This document shows, one piece after another, positions 44,001 through 60,224 of a DNA stretch of 64,000 nucleotides. The first letter of the stretch is position 1. The number at the start of each line of letters is the position of its first letter. The translations under genes and the position numbers were made by a program. Below the pieces are notes generated by a model that worked only from the letters and a program-made list of their open reading frames with translations, ran no database searches and had not been told where the DNA came from. The stretch spans positions 4,964,733 through 5,028,732 of the forward strand of contig CM035353.1 of assembly GCA_020137815.1 (NCBI GenBank). Reading direction: 5' to 3'. Origin of the DNA: Hormiphora californensis (lineage: Eukaryota; Ctenophora; Tentaculata; Cydippida; Pleurobrachiidae).

Positions 44001-44236
44001 CCTGCACTCCCGGTTTAGGTTGGCTAGCATATATATATGATACATAACTATAGCTATTAAACATTCAATAAAACATTTATTAATGGGAAATAACTTTATC
44101 TTGTCCATCAGATCATATGTGTCGTTACATTTTAAAATCCCATCTCATATATAGGAACTGGCATATTCGATCATCGTACGTCAGGAGTAGCTGTTTTGCT
44201 TCGTAACTTGAATTACGCTCGTTTTTACACTCGCAT

Positions 44237-44309
44237 AGTCAAATAGAAACAAGTTAGTTAGTAACTAACAAGTTAGTTAGTAACTAACTAACTTGTTTCT
44301 ATTTGTATT
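44237..44309. repeat. palindrome of AGTTAGTTAGTAACTAAC repeats
   Basis: CAAATAGAAACAAGTTAGTT at the left, complement at the right, with GTTAGTAACTAAC palindromes inside. Confidence 0.9.
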
Positions 44310-44603
44310 TGCTCTCACCCTGTGATAGAGCACTGTCGGCACCCGGTGCACTGCAACTGCACTCGCATAGTCCCTAATTTCAACTAAACGTATATTATAT
44401 GTCTCGCCAACCGACCCGGAGAATATATGGGACACCCTGTATATATCTGCAGTGGTCCTCTTGACAATGGCTGGCTGGCGGCTGGATCCTGAATGTCCTC
44501 GTAATTAGTGGCGGCTGGCTCTCGCTAATAATTCTCTATATTATGTATTATAATTTAATCGTCAAACTTGTAAAGCAGTAGCGCGAGGAATAATAATTCC
44601 TCA
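44310..44603. other. no gene seen
   Basis: Contains a GGCTGGCGGCTGG repeat near 44470-44515. Confidence 0.4.
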
Positions 44604-44831
44604 CTAACTGTTTTCAATGTCGCTATCAGAATCACTGTCATTGTCAATGCTGTCTAAACTTTCATCACTCGAAGATAGCTCAAGGTTATCAGATATGGGT
44701 TTTGTTTCTATTGTTTGACAAGATGTGCGGTCAAAAACAAAATCAAAATCATGAAAGTAGCAGTGTTTCAGAACTTGGTGATGCAGCTGGTTACCCGTTA
44801 AAAGTTGATCAAGCTTAGGTAGCATTGTCAA
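44604..44831 (-). CDS. small ORF with Asp/Ser-rich C-terminal tail
   Basis: The frame ends with LELSSSDESLDSIDNDSDSD and on to a stop. The start at 44831 is MTMLPKLDQLL. A similar acidic Ser/Asp tail is encoded at 45040-45170, so it could be a remnant of the same kind of mobile-element gene. Confidence 0.35.
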   Translation of the reverse strand: MTMLPKLDQLLTGNQLHHQVLKHCYFHDFDFVFDRTSCQTIETKPISDNLELSSSDESLDSIDNDSDSDSDIENS

Positions 44832-45039
44832 GCTATCTTGCCAATGTCGGATTATATGTCAAGCTAGTCCGAAACTAGGACCTCCAAAGCTGACCAAGTA
44901 CGTTTCTTTACCTTTAGAGTGTTTCTTTAAGCTACTGTCAATAATTCTATCGCCCATTATATCCTGATCCTGTGAGTTCTCCTGACTTTATTAGAACACA
45001 TTAATTCTTCAAAGGAAAAATATACAAAAGATTTTCATT

Positions 45040-45601
45040 TTCAGTGTCAAGTAGCATAATCACTATCACTATAATCGCTTTCACTAACACTACTCTCAGT
45101 ATCACTTTCATCATCATGATGATCATGAGACAATCCTCTTCAATCTCTTCGTCCGTTTCGCTATCACTATTTTACTCCGTGCCCAGCCTGCAGATGGACG
45201 CTATGTGTCCGTATGTAAGACATCGCGAGCACTCAATCATTTGCTGCACCCTTGGTGGCTTTTGATTATACCGGCCGAAGGCCTCGTGATCCCTAGCAAT
45301 CGTCTCCCGGCTATCCGCCATTTCCCTCCGTTGCATAAACCGTAGCCACGTAGCGTTGGTCGCCATCCGCCGCCCCTCCCTCCGCATCCTGGCCTCCCTC
45401 TCCGCCCGCCTCCTCCGTGCCTCCACCATCCTCCTCTCCCTCTCCTCTGCCTGAATTCTCTCCCTCACCCTCATTAGCCCTTCCACCTTGCTCCTCCTCG
45501 TTTCCTCCTCCAACTCCCCCCTAGCCGCCGGTCCTCCGCCACCCAGTCCTCCACCTGCCCCTCCTCCTGTCCATCCGTCCCCAGCCCCTCCATCCCCTGG
45601 T
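45040..45601 (-). pseudogene. zinc-knuckle protein with acidic tail, retroelement gag-like
   Basis: An open minus frame from 45601 encodes a Gly-rich segment, then a long Arg/Glu-rich helix (RVRERIQAEERERRMVEARR), then CSRCLTYGHIASIC, an exact C-x2-C-x4-H-x4-C zinc knuckle, and stops at 45172. Past that stop the frame gives NSDSETDEEIEED, then after a frame change DDESDTESSVSESDYSDSD. The knuckle after a charged coil resembles gag proteins of retroelements, though cellular CCHC proteins exist. An intact start is not evident. Confidence 0.5.
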
Positions 45602-46017
45602 CAATAAGCGGGCCAGAGAGTGAGGGCATTAATATCAATCACTTCTCTGACATTCAAGTGGCATTCACAGTTGGTTACGAAGTCACCCCTTAATATTTCA
45701 TTTCACTGGGGCGCTCATTACCACCGTAACCACCGGACCACACCTCCACCTCCACCTTCTCTCCAACCTGTTATCTGTTCATGGGAGAGACAAAGAATAA
45801 TAGAATGCAGATCTTTTATTATTTATCTATTCGTTAATACGGGACATTCCGCCCTAACTATAACTATAGATATGTGCCGGCAATATACTACACTAATAAA
45901 CTAATAAATTATCGGTAATTTATGTTAGGGTCTACCCCATGCTGTTACCGTGGTATCCAATGACATAAGTCCTGCGAAATTGGCCCCTCGCTTACCCTCT
46001 CCAGCGTCCTCAGGGAC
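45602..46017. other. no firm gene
   Basis: Plus frame 45620-45904 is open but without a recognisable domain. Confidence 0.3.
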
Positions 46018-46300
46018 TATATGTCTCTGGACAAATGTTGCAGTCTTTTAGCTGCTTTTTCAGCCGCTGCTCGGATGTCTTCGGTGTTCACAGCTGTTTT
46101 TATGGCCTCGAGGACTGCATCCGACAACTCAAACGTCGTAACTCTATACGCATTTCTGATAGGCTTTCTCAGCCCAAACCGATCTATCTCGGTTCTCGAT
46201 GTCCTCCGTGTTTACCCCCGTTTTTATAGCCTCTCCTACCGTATCAGATAACTCGAATGTCGTAATCCGATACGTTTCTTTCAGCGTTCAGTCCTATTGT
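46018..46300 (-). pseudogene. coding remnant with a tandemly duplicated segment
   Basis: Two minus-strand units read TTFELSDTVGEAIKTGVNTE (46190-46265) and TTFELSDAVLEAIKTAVNTE (46080-46140), the second followed by DIRAAAEKAAKRLQHLSRDI and a stop. The two units are in different frames. The conservation points to a real protein once. Family unknown. Confidence 0.45.
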
Positions 46301-46454
46301 TTCCTAGCAGCGAGCAAGGATCTCAATAATCTAACAGCTTCTTAGCCCCGTCCAGATGTAGATCAACTGCACCAAAGGTTCCGAGCTGTGCAGCGGTGCT
46401 AATCGTTCAAAAACAAAGGATCCAAGCTGTTTCAAAGCAGTCATGGTTTTACAT

Positions 46455-46627
46455 GAGAAGGGGGAAGTGAGGAGGATACAGAGAACGGAGAGAGAGACAG
46501 ACACAACAATTACAGATAGACAGACATACTAACATATGTTAGTATACTAACATATGTGTCTATCTGTCTGTAATTGTTGTGTCTGTCTCTCTCTCCGTTG
46601 TCTGTATCCTCCTCACTTCCCCCTTTT
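46455..46627. mobile_element. foldback MITE, about 75-bp arms
   Basis: GAAGTGAGGAGGATACAGAG and complement; ACAGACACAACAATTACAGA and complement; the loop is ACATATGTTAGTATACT-like. Confidence 0.85.
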
Positions 46628-47191
46628 CATTATAATAATATTGCATTATAATAATATTACATATTAACATACTAACATGACAAACTAACATAGAGACACT
46701 CTGTCCTCTGACCCCCACAATCCACCACCTTCTCCGACTAAGTTTACGTCCGTTACCCCGAGATAGAAACAAGCAGAAACAAGCAGTTCGTTTTCGGGAA
46801 ATAATATAATATATAATACACGCTGAATTAATTACCTATTACATTGTCAATTTCTATCCCTCACGCTGAATAAATGATTGTTGTACTGGGACACGTCGTC
46901 AAGCTGATCAGAAGATGGTCTTCAATCGTAAGGACAGGAGAGCGTCAAATTTCTCCGCAACAGCGGTGCCGATGTTCTCGTCACAGAGCGGTCCGTTTAG
47001 AAATCCTCTAACAGGGTCCAGCAGTCGGAATTAGAGCTTAGCCCTAATTTTCCTCCTTTGATTGTAGTCGATTGCGTTGATGCTAGTCAGCACTTCCGCC
47101 TTCGCTACTTCGAATCTCCGCCAAAATTCAGTGAGGATCGAGCTGTGATTACCAGGTCCCCGGAGCGTTGCTGACCCCTCTGAAATCAGTT
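46628..47191. other. no gene seen
   Basis: AT-rich, then unassigned sequence. Confidence 0.35.
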
Positions 47192-47467
47192 TCAGTAATC
47201 TGGCATTTTTATAGGTCTTAGAATGGTGGCATTCACTCTTCCCTCATGTGGAGTAAGCTGTCGTATTTCAACTGTGAAAGCGGTTTCAGGATATTCTTCT
47301 TCTTGTCGAACAGGAACAGGAGCTGATTCCGGTGCTGAGGCCTGAGTCAAAGCTGGTTGTCGCGTGCTGCTACACGATGATGTCCGGCTGGAAGGTGATC
47401 TCTTTCGTGGGGTAGAGGTGGGTTGGTTGACTGTCTTTGAGCCCCCTAATGGCGAGCTCATCCTCAA
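47192..47467 (-). CDS. open frame with Ser/Pro-rich start, unidentified
   Basis: MRMSSPLGGSKTVNQPTSTP and a low-complexity Ser/Pro region, then AFTVEIRQLTPHEGRVNATI. It ends at a stop. It follows 47498-47770 on the same strand and could be the next exon or the next ORF of the same element. Confidence 0.35.
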   Translation of the reverse strand: MRMSSPLGGSKTVNQPTSTPRKRSPSSRTSSCSSTRQPALTQASAPESAPVPVRQEEEYPETAFTVEIRQLTPHEGRVNATILRPIKMPDY

Positions 47468-47497
47468 TTTCCCAACAGGTAGTCATCGCTGTAGTCT

Positions 47498-47785
47498 TTA
47501 GGGTGGAGTTGGCTGGAGCGGTTTCAGCTCATTGGAGGTAAAGAGCTCCCCCAATCGGTTGAGTATGTCCTCAGGGAAACAACCCCGCATCCACTCCTCT
47601 CTCCAAAGGGGATGAAACCAGGACCTTGTGTATTGGTCCAGCTGCTGTACAGGTGCCCCGCACCTATAGGCATTGCGTGTGTACAATCCATCTGTTTCTA
47701 TGATCCGCACAAGATACAACGTACTGGCCCAAATCTCTTCCTTAGAGATATGCCATCCTTTTCCCGCAGGAAATCCCACCACCAT
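47498..47785 (-). CDS. unidentified ORF with KGWHISKEEIWASTLYLVR, copy 1
   Basis: The 95-codon frame contains AGKGWHISKEEIWASTLYLV, YTRNAYRCGAPVQQLDQYTR, SWFHPLWREEWMRGCF. A near-identical 60-codon stretch is at 48382-48570 (copy 2), where it ends early after SWFHSLWREED. Such local duplication is typical of mobile-element genes. I do not recognise the family. Confidence 0.45.
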   Translation of the reverse strand: MVVGFPAGKGWHISKEEIWASTLYLVRIIETDGLYTRNAYRCGAPVQQLDQYTRSWFHPLWREEWMRGCFPEDILNRLGELFTSNELKPLQPTPP

Positions 47786-47951
47786 GTATCCCTATACAGG
47801 GGTACTAATTCGATATACATCGGTTTCGCAATAGTAAATTTAAATTGTAAATAACATAATCTACTATAATTGTATATGTCATAATATATCATATCATATA
47901 TATCATATATAACATAGTCCTTACACAGGATGCCGCAAACATCCCTCAGCT

Positions 47952-48293
47952 CTAAAAGTCTCCTCGGGTTCGGGTATGATCCCTCCCGCGCTCGTTGTGT
48001 TGTCTCACAGGGAATCGCCGTTGCCTACCATATTCCCAGAGGGTCTCGAGTCCCACCATGACCTCCTGTTTCACCTCTTCAAGTGATCCTTGTTGTAGAA
48101 ATTCACTAATACTTTTCCCGGTAGCGGTGAAAAGCTCTTTGGCTGCAGCCAAAACTCCTGGACGCCCCGGGTAGGCCATGATTGCGGCCGATGCCTGTCC
48201 CCTTCGGTTCCTCTCATCGCGAATCGCGTGAAGCCTCCGCGGGACCGTGTCCTCTTCGCTGAGGGCGTCCAGGAGTTCCTCTAAAAACTCCAC
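47952..48293 (-). CDS. unidentified ORF between the two copies
   Basis: 113 codons, starting MEFLEELLDALSEEDTVPRR, mostly helical and charged, with an Arg-rich end. Lies between copies 1 and 2 of the KGWHISKEE segment, on the same strand. It may be part of the same unit. Confidence 0.4.
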   Translation of the reverse strand: MEFLEELLDALSEEDTVPRRLHAIRDERNRRGQASAAIMAYPGRPGVLAAAKELFTATGKSISEFLQQGSLEEVKQEVMVGLETLWEYGRQRRFPVRQHNERGRDHTRTRGDF

Positions 48294-48381
48294 ATAATCC
48301 CTGACGGGGACTAATCTGATGGGCGTAGCACCTATAGGTATTGGTTATGAAATGACTTCCACGGTGTATATGATAAGTATA

Positions 48382-48576
48382 TTAATCCTCCTCTCTCCAA
48401 AGAGAATGAAACCAGGACCTTGTGTATTGGTCCAGCTGCTGTACAGGTTCCCCGCACCTATAGGCATTGCGTGTGTACAATCCATCTGTTTCTATGATCC
48501 GCACAAGATACAACGTACTGGCCCAAATCTCTTCCTTAGAGATATGCCATCCTTTTCCTGCAGAAAACCCCACCAC
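48382..48576 (-). pseudogene. KGWHISKEEIWASTLYLVR ORF, copy 2, truncated
   Basis: About 180 bp (48390-48576) directly repeat 47605-47785 with few changes. The frame is cut short at WREED. Confidence 0.55.
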
Positions 48577-48884
48577 CAGGTGTAAATACCGGTACCAATT
48601 CGATAAACAATGTTTTCGTTGCAGGGTGAAAAATATATTTTAATAAATTATATCAGCATAACATACTAAAACATGTACTAACGAACATAACTTGTGTTTA
48701 ACAAAACACTTTAGCTGTCTGTGTATCATACTGATTAGTAATCAGTGATTACTGATTACTGTCACCTAGCTAGTAGCTACATAAGTGGGTTAATCTACAT
48801 ATCTTTTAAAATGTGATTATACATATGTAATCATAATGTATTGTCATTCAATCAATGGTTAGTCAATGGTTAGTCTGCTAAAAA
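48577..48884. other. AT-rich, no gene seen
   Basis: Includes a small palindrome of AGTAATCAGTGATTACTGATTACT type at 48735-48760. Confidence 0.5.
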
Positions 48885-49295
48885 TTATGAACCTACCTCA
48901 GCCCCAGCTCGTGCCACTGTCAGAGTGAAATCTTCGAAGTTGCAGATGTATTCCTCTATGTCCATTTCTTTTTCAACCCTACTATGCACACTGTCAGCAC
49001 TCATAAATGTATGGCCGGGCTCGAAAAAGCGAAGGGTAATGCTCTCGAGGTTCCTCAAAGTGGGCAGGGGAGACGTTAGATTATCAGAACTGGTCCGCTC
49101 GGTATTTCCCATCATGACAGATAGGGTCGAGAAGAGAGTCCAATTTTTGTTTTGCCCAGTACAATTATCGCACCACAAAACAAGTTTCTTCACCCCTTCT
49201 TTGTCTACCCCCGTCTACAATTCCTATCAGCTTAAGGTATGCTGATGGCACATCCTCATCGTTCCTTCCGACTTGTCCCTGGTAGTAGTTGGAAA
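48885..49295 (-). pseudogene. DNCxGQNKN / GHTFMSADSxH family protein, transposon-type
   Basis: Minus frames encode KKLVLWCDNCTGQNKNWTLF, then ITLRFFEPGHTFMSADSVHS and RVEKEMDIEEYICNFEDF. The first two blocks, with the Asp in DNC and the G-H-T-x-M-x-x-D, form an RNase-H/DDE-like pattern common in animal genomes, often in mobile-element proteins. Upstream, YYQGQVGRNDEDVPSAYLKL reads in a different frame, so the gene is broken or spliced near 49200. 49193 is only the end of one frame. Confidence 0.55.
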
Positions 49296-49420
49296 ACCGT
49301 GTAATGAGCACAGTCACGTGACTGTGCTCATTTCTGAGCCCAGTCACGTGATTCATGACGTCACATGACTGTGCTCAACTGCAGATCACGTGATCCATGA
49401 CGTCACACCATGTGATATGT
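49296..49420. promoter_or_regulatory. array of CACGTG and TGACGTCA palindromes
   Basis: GAGCACAGTCACGTGACTGTGCTC at the start is one perfect palindrome. CACGTGATxCATGACGTCAC then occurs twice, and CACGTGA three times in all. These match bHLH-Zip (E-box) and CREB sites. It lies just upstream of the protein remnant at 48885-49295 (minus), consistent with an element's terminal or promoter region. Confidence 0.5.
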
Positions 49421-49627
49421 GTTAATTATTCATTATAATTAATTTCAATTAATTATAATTAATTGATTTGGTGCTATTTGGTGTAACACCATGTCAATCC
49501 CCGGTTGTACAAAATTAAACACATTAATTTTTTAAAGGGTAAATAATTACTACATATAACAAATAACAAATATATTTAAATAGAGTGAGGACAGAGTTTA
49601 TGGAGATCCTGCAGGGCATACCCATAG

Positions 49628-50392
49628 GGCGCGCACAGACTGTTCATGCGTGATCATGTCCATAGGTGGGCAAGATTTTGATCAAGTCACGCAGACTGAT
49701 CAAGCTTGATCATCTGATCAAGCTTGAAAACTGAAACTTATTCATATCAAAGCAAAAACCACTACCCGACTAATTTTGATACTCTGAATCACGTAAGCTA
49801 GTTTTCAAATCCTTCGGAGGTCGGGAAAGTGTCCTAATTGGGCATAATTGGGTCTAATTGACCCCACTTACAACTTGTCACCTGGAAATGACGTAAGGGT
49901 ACTTTTCCGACTAATTATGATACGCTGAATCACATAAGCAACTTTTCCAAGCCCCCAGAGGTCGGGAAATGCTCTAATTGAGCAATTAAGGTCAATTAGA
50001 TCCAATTATACTCAATTAGGACACTTTCCCGACCTCTGGGGGCGTGGAAAAGTTGTTTATGTGATTCAGCGTATCAAAATTAGTCGGAAAAGTGCCCTCA
50101 TGTCACATAAGCGTCTATTATTTCCAGGTGATAAGTTTTAAGTGGGGTCAATTAGACCCAATTATGCCCAATTAGAACACTTTCTTGACCTCTGACGGAT
50201 TTGAAAACTAGCTTACGTGATTCAGAGTATTAAAATTAGCCGGGTACAGTGGTTTTCGCTTTGATATGAATAAGTTTCAGTTTTTACTGTCCAAGCTTGA
50301 TCAGATGATCAAGCTTGATCAGTCTGCGTGACTTGATCAAAATCTTGCCCACTTATGGACATGATCACGCATGAACAGTCTGTGCGCGCGCT
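49628..50392. mobile_element. foldback element, about 365-bp arms
   Basis: Left arm 49628-49985, right arm about 50005-50392. Ends GCGCGCACAGACTGTTCATG and complement, with AAGCTTGATCAxxTGATCAAGCTT palindromes inside each arm. Non-coding. No clear target duplication. Confidence 0.8.
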
Positions 50393-50810
50393 TAGCATGC
50401 AGGCCCTTTGGCTCAATGACAAACAATGACAAACAATACGGTGACAAACAATACGGTGACAGAAGGATCCGATATTGACTTGCTCGTTATGAGCAAGGGT
50501 CCCTTCCTGATCCTCTCCATACTCCTCTGTACCCCTCCCTTGCCAAGGGAGGGGTACAGAGGAGTATGGAGAGGATCAGGAAGGATGCTTGACAACCAGG
50601 AATTGTTGGTGTTGAGGCATATCAGTGTAAGTTTTGCCACAAATCAAGACACGAAGCAGCGAGTTGGTGATCCGGGCAGTCCTGGAGCATGTGTCATCAA
50701 TAGCTTGATCCCTGAAAGAGGTTTATTGTTATAAAACTAAATCAAGCGAATAATAAAACAAGGGGGAGGGGAGGGTAATTGCTAGCATATATGTACAGAT
50801 TCAAACTTAC
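50393..50810. other. intron / downstream of member 5; holds an 82-bp hairpin
   Basis: 50503-50541 and 50544-50584 form an almost perfect hairpin (CCTTCCTGATCCTCTCCATA and complement). A minus-strand segment after acceptor ACCTCTTTCAG (about 50722) may be a third exon of member 5, but in phase it stops after four codons. Confidence 0.5.
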
Positions 50811-51133
50811 TTCACCAATCAAGTTCAGTGCTTGATCCACCATCTCCTCGTCGTTATAACAAGTTTCAAAAATCTGAAGGGAAACGAGTATTTAAAACAT
50901 ATTTTAGCGTAAAAAGAAACAAAGGCAGTCAATATAATAAAATATACTAATATAGATGATAAACTTACATTCAAAGCAGTACGGGCGACTTCGCATGGCG
51001 TGAGGAAAAGGTATTCCTCACGCCATGGAATATAAACTCTGATTGCGACGGAATCACAATATGCAGGCCAGTAGGCGACTGCATTAATATTAATTAGTTC
51101 GCCTACTGACAAGTAACATTCGCAGCAATTCAT
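50811..51133 (-). CDS. small Cys-rich protein, member 5 (two exons)
   Basis: Exon 1 is 50969-51133: ATG then 55 codons, MNCCECYLSVGELININAVA, with YWPAYCDSVAIRVYIPW and LTPCEVARTALN, ending AAT|GTAAGT. Exon 2 is 50811-50873, after TTCCCTTCAG: IFETCYNDEEMVDQALNLIG plus E, ending GAA|GTAAGT. Both exons are in phase 0. A third exon probably follows but is not resolved. A TATAAAAG lies at 51161-51168 (complement), about 30 bases before the ATG, in a block conserved with members 2 and 3. Cysteines are paired as CC/C and C...C but there is no signal peptide. Function unknown. This is the best-preserved member. Confidence 0.75.
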
Positions 51134-51218
51134 GGTTGGCAACTGAGGGTAATAAACTAACTTTTATAGTACCTTTCTCACGTAAATCTTACCAATTGTT
51201 TTCTATATTTCTCCTTTA
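51134..51218 (-). promoter_or_regulatory. conserved promoter block with TATA box, member 5
   Basis: AATTGGTAAGATTTACGTGA, GAAAGGTAC, TATAAAAG, then GTTGCCAACC before the ATG (minus strand). Shared with 35092-35177 and 34140-34222. The TATA-to-ATG distance implies a leader of only a few bases. Confidence 0.75.
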
Positions 51219-51680
51219 ATCAATCAGAAAACCTAGCTAGAATTTGAAATCCAATCAACAACTGTTCAGGTTTTGGGGTTAGTGAAACCTATATTCTTTC
51301 TAGCTAGAACTAGAAATCCAATCAGAAATCCAATCAGAAATCCAATCAGAAATCTAGCTTTGGTCTTGACTGATTGATTTTTCGCAGTTTTATGATTAGA
51401 TTTGAGATCTAGAGCCATGTTAGGGTTAGTGAAATCTATGTAATACAGCTTTCTCACCTCTGTTTCATTATATTCTACAAATTGATGAGAAAGTTCAGAA
51501 ATGTCGAGCCATGATTTGCTTTCGTTCTATTCCAAGAAGTCGGCAAAATTACCCTGCAAGCAGTGTTCCCCGATTAAAAGATGTCCAAAGCACAAGTACA
51601 GTTATTGGCAAACTTGGAAATTAAACAGATGATGACTGAAAACATAAGAATAATTATTACTAAACATATTTCACTTCACT
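51219..51680. other. no gene; short AATCCAATCAG repeats
   Basis: AGAAATCCAATC repeats four times at 51308-51352. Otherwise AT-rich. Confidence 0.6.
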
Positions 51681-52160
51681 ATGCTCTCCCTCGCTTATGT
51701 TGCGCTTGTCAACTTTTTCATTATATTTAACTCGGATAACTGTGATGATTTTCTGTTCCTCGAGGGAGAAAATGATACATATGGTTATTTACACATTAAT
51801 AACACCCTACTGGAATTGATGGAAGGAGGGCCTTACGGGCGAGAGATTTATAAAACTAACCTTTCGTTATTGTTTATATTCAATTGGGCTGAACGGAGTG
51901 TAAACGAAACACAGATGGATCTAGTTTTGAGCGAAGGTGATTACATACGACCTCAAGGAAGTGTGAATATAAGTTATCTCTGTGGGTTTGATGAGCTCTA
52001 TCAGATACATACAGAAGTTGAATTTGTTGAGAAAAGAAAACATAATCTTGACCTGTTCTACATTTTGTTTATCATTCCGTTGCTCTCTCCTCTGCTGCTT
52101 TTTCAACCCAAACTCCAGCAACTCTACACTTCGGTAGATACACGAGAAACGTTAGCCTAA
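51681..52160 (+). CDS. predicted secreted or membrane glycoprotein, single exon
   Basis: 159 codons from ATG 51681. It has a hydrophobic start MLSLAYVALVNFFIIF (signal peptide), several N-glycosylation sites (NDT, NNT, NLS, NET, NIS), two extracellular Cys, and a hydrophobic segment FYILFIIPLLSPLLLF near the C-terminus (membrane anchor). The topology is that of a small type I membrane protein. No family recognised. A few bases after the stop begins the conserved CYIAVRTLRVL frame, which might be a further exon. Confidence 0.5.
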   Translation: MLSLAYVALVNFFIIFNSDNCDDFLFLEGENDTYGYLHINNTLLELMEGGPYGREIYKTNLSLLFIFNWAERSVNETQMDLVLSEGDYIRPQGSVNISYLCGFDELYQIHTEVEFVEKRKHNLDLFYILFIIPLLSPLLLFQPKLQQLYTSVDTRETLA

Positions 52161-52162
52161 CT

Positions 52163-52273
52163 ATGGAGCTTTCCTGTTATATCGCTGTCAGAACACTTAG
52201 AGTGTTGGACCTACATCATTGCGATATTAATCCCAAGTTCGAACGTAGCTATCTTCAACTCAACTGGGTAGTA
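52163..52273 (+). CDS. short conserved coding block CYIAVRTLRVLDL
   Basis: ATG 52163 opens 36 codons: MELSCYIAVRTLRVLDLHHC then NPKFERSYLQL. The counterpart on the minus strand at 33903-34000 agrees in frame with conservative changes. Likely a terminal exon of a small gene family rather than a complete gene. Confidence 0.5.
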
Positions 52274-52275
52274 TG

Positions 52276-52410
52276 ACATAGGACCGTCGGGGTTATTTTG
52301 GGGTCACTTCGGGGTAACTTCAGGTTCATTTCGGGGTCACTTCGGGGTCACTTCGGGAGACCCCGATTTGATCCCGAAATATCCCCAAAATGACCCCGAC
52401 GGTCCTATGT
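52276..52410. mobile_element. 135-bp MITE
   Basis: Ends ACATAGGACCGTCGGGGTTA and near complement, with GGGGTCACTTC repeats inside. Non-coding. Confidence 0.8.
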
Positions 52411-52901
52411 ATATTGTATATAGAGAGAGTGTGAGAGAGAGAAGGGGGTGAGAGAAAAGAAATTATTAATTGGTAAAAATTGTAAGATTTAGTTATTTTT
52501 ATTGGGAAAAACATTTAAACCGAAAATTATAAAAGCAAATAGATTTCGTCAAATATCTGTCGTTATACAACCAAGGAGGAACATAAATTGCACGAGAAAA
52601 CTCAAAACACAAAATATACATAACTTAATATATATCTGAGTTTTTAAGGGCTGTATGATAAGGGGAAGTGAGGGGTTGGTGAGGGGTGAATATCATGTAC
52701 ATAGCTACCCATGTGGCCTGATCTGGTATGATGGTATGAAGAATACATGAGGATACGATAACATGAGGATATGCCATGAAGATAACTAGATCTCCCACCA
52801 TCCAGGAAGAACCAGTTTTACCTTTTTTTCATTATGTATATTGCAAAATAAGTAGTAATTAATTTCATTTACATATTTTGATGAAATTTAGTTAATTAAC
52901 T
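52411..52901. other. no gene seen; intron of the arm B sushi gene or intergenic
   Basis: The DNA beyond the exon-3 donor of the arm B gene. No further exon recognised. Confidence 0.4.
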
Positions 52902-52904
52902 TAC

Positions 52905-58737
<5,833 letters not shown>

Positions 58738-58890
58738 AATGCTATGTTTCCCCGTCAACCTTTATTTTCATAACCATCTAATGTGAAGGCGGGACAATGG
58801 ACAGACATTTCTAAATTTATTTGTCACTAAAACTGTTTAGAACAAATCGTTGTGTTTTAGTAGCACTAAGTTGCAGTCACATTGCAGGTT

Positions 58891-59461
58891 AGCGGTAAAT
58901 CCTCACTCGGCCGGTTCCTCACATTTTTGGACGCTTTTGGCCATAACTCAGCCATTTCTTGAACAATTTGCAAAATCTTGGGCTCATTGGAAAGAGGACA
59001 TTGAGATCTTTCAAATGATCTTAAAAAATGAAAATCGGCGCAAATGCGCGGCGTGGTGGCTCATAAGGAACCATAATAAAGTTCAAGAGAGCGCACCACA
59101 ATCAAGAGAGACCAAAATCAAGAGCGCACCACAATCAAGAGAGACCAAATCAAGAGCGCACACAATCAAGAGAGACCAAATCAAGAGCGACCCTCATCAA
59201 GTGAGCTCCCTATCCAAAAGATACCAGATGTGGTGCGCTCTTGAATTTGGTCTCTCTTAATTGTGATGTGCTCTTGACTTTGTCTCTCTTGATTTTGGTG
59301 CGCTCTTGGAGGCTCTTGAACTTTATATGGTTCCTTATTTATTTAAAAGATCTCAATGTCCTCTTCCAATGAGCCCAAGATTTTGCAAATTGGTCAAGAA
59401 ATGGCTGAGTTATGGTCAAAAATGTCAAAAAATGTGAAGAACCGAGTGAGTATTTACCGCT
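58891..59461. mobile_element. foldback element, arm B copy of 24941-25518
   Basis: Same nested structure; slightly diverged with several one-base differences. Confidence 0.8.
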
Positions 59462-60224
59462 TCGACTTCGGCTTAGTCTTACCCACATTGCACGCCACAT
59501 TGCACGCTACATTGCGGCATTGCGCGCCACACATTTCCTGTTTGTTTTTGTGTGAACGGCTCTAGTAACGGCTCGGGTGAATAAATTTACCACAAATTTT
59601 CAAACTTAAACTAAACTAAATTTTACCTGTTAGCAAAGAGAATTGATTATGAATTTAATTCTCCTACCAGCTGATATATGAGCGTTCTCAGTATCAATGA
59701 TTAGTTGCGGTGTGCTCTGATCCCAAAATAAAAGTAAAAAGCATCAAATATTTGTTACGTGATATATTTGACGAACCTGTGAGAACAACTGTTCCACACA
59801 AGGCAGCTCTAAAGAGAATGAGACGTATTATTTTCCACACTGACATTTAGCTTAATAAAAGAGGGTGTAAATAAACTGCTATTACGGTACACACTATGTA
59901 TGGTACAAATAAAATGTCTAAGATTTATATTGCAAAACCTGCATCGAGTTGGCAGGTCTCTACAATCAGCCTGTTTTTAGATACATGGAATTTCTATCTT
60001 TCACAAAAGCTGGTTTCACAAAACAAGCTCTGTACACTACATCATTGGCAGGAAAGCTTTATACATACATATTCCCAGAATTTCATGCTTCTCAAAAATG
60101 TGGTCCTGAGGTCAAAAATACCTAAAAAAAATCGATATTTCGCAACTTGTAAAATCGGCTGTAGCAAAGCCAAAAATATGAATCCTTGCTATCCTTGCAT
60201 ATTTGGCAGGTGAGTAGAACTTCG

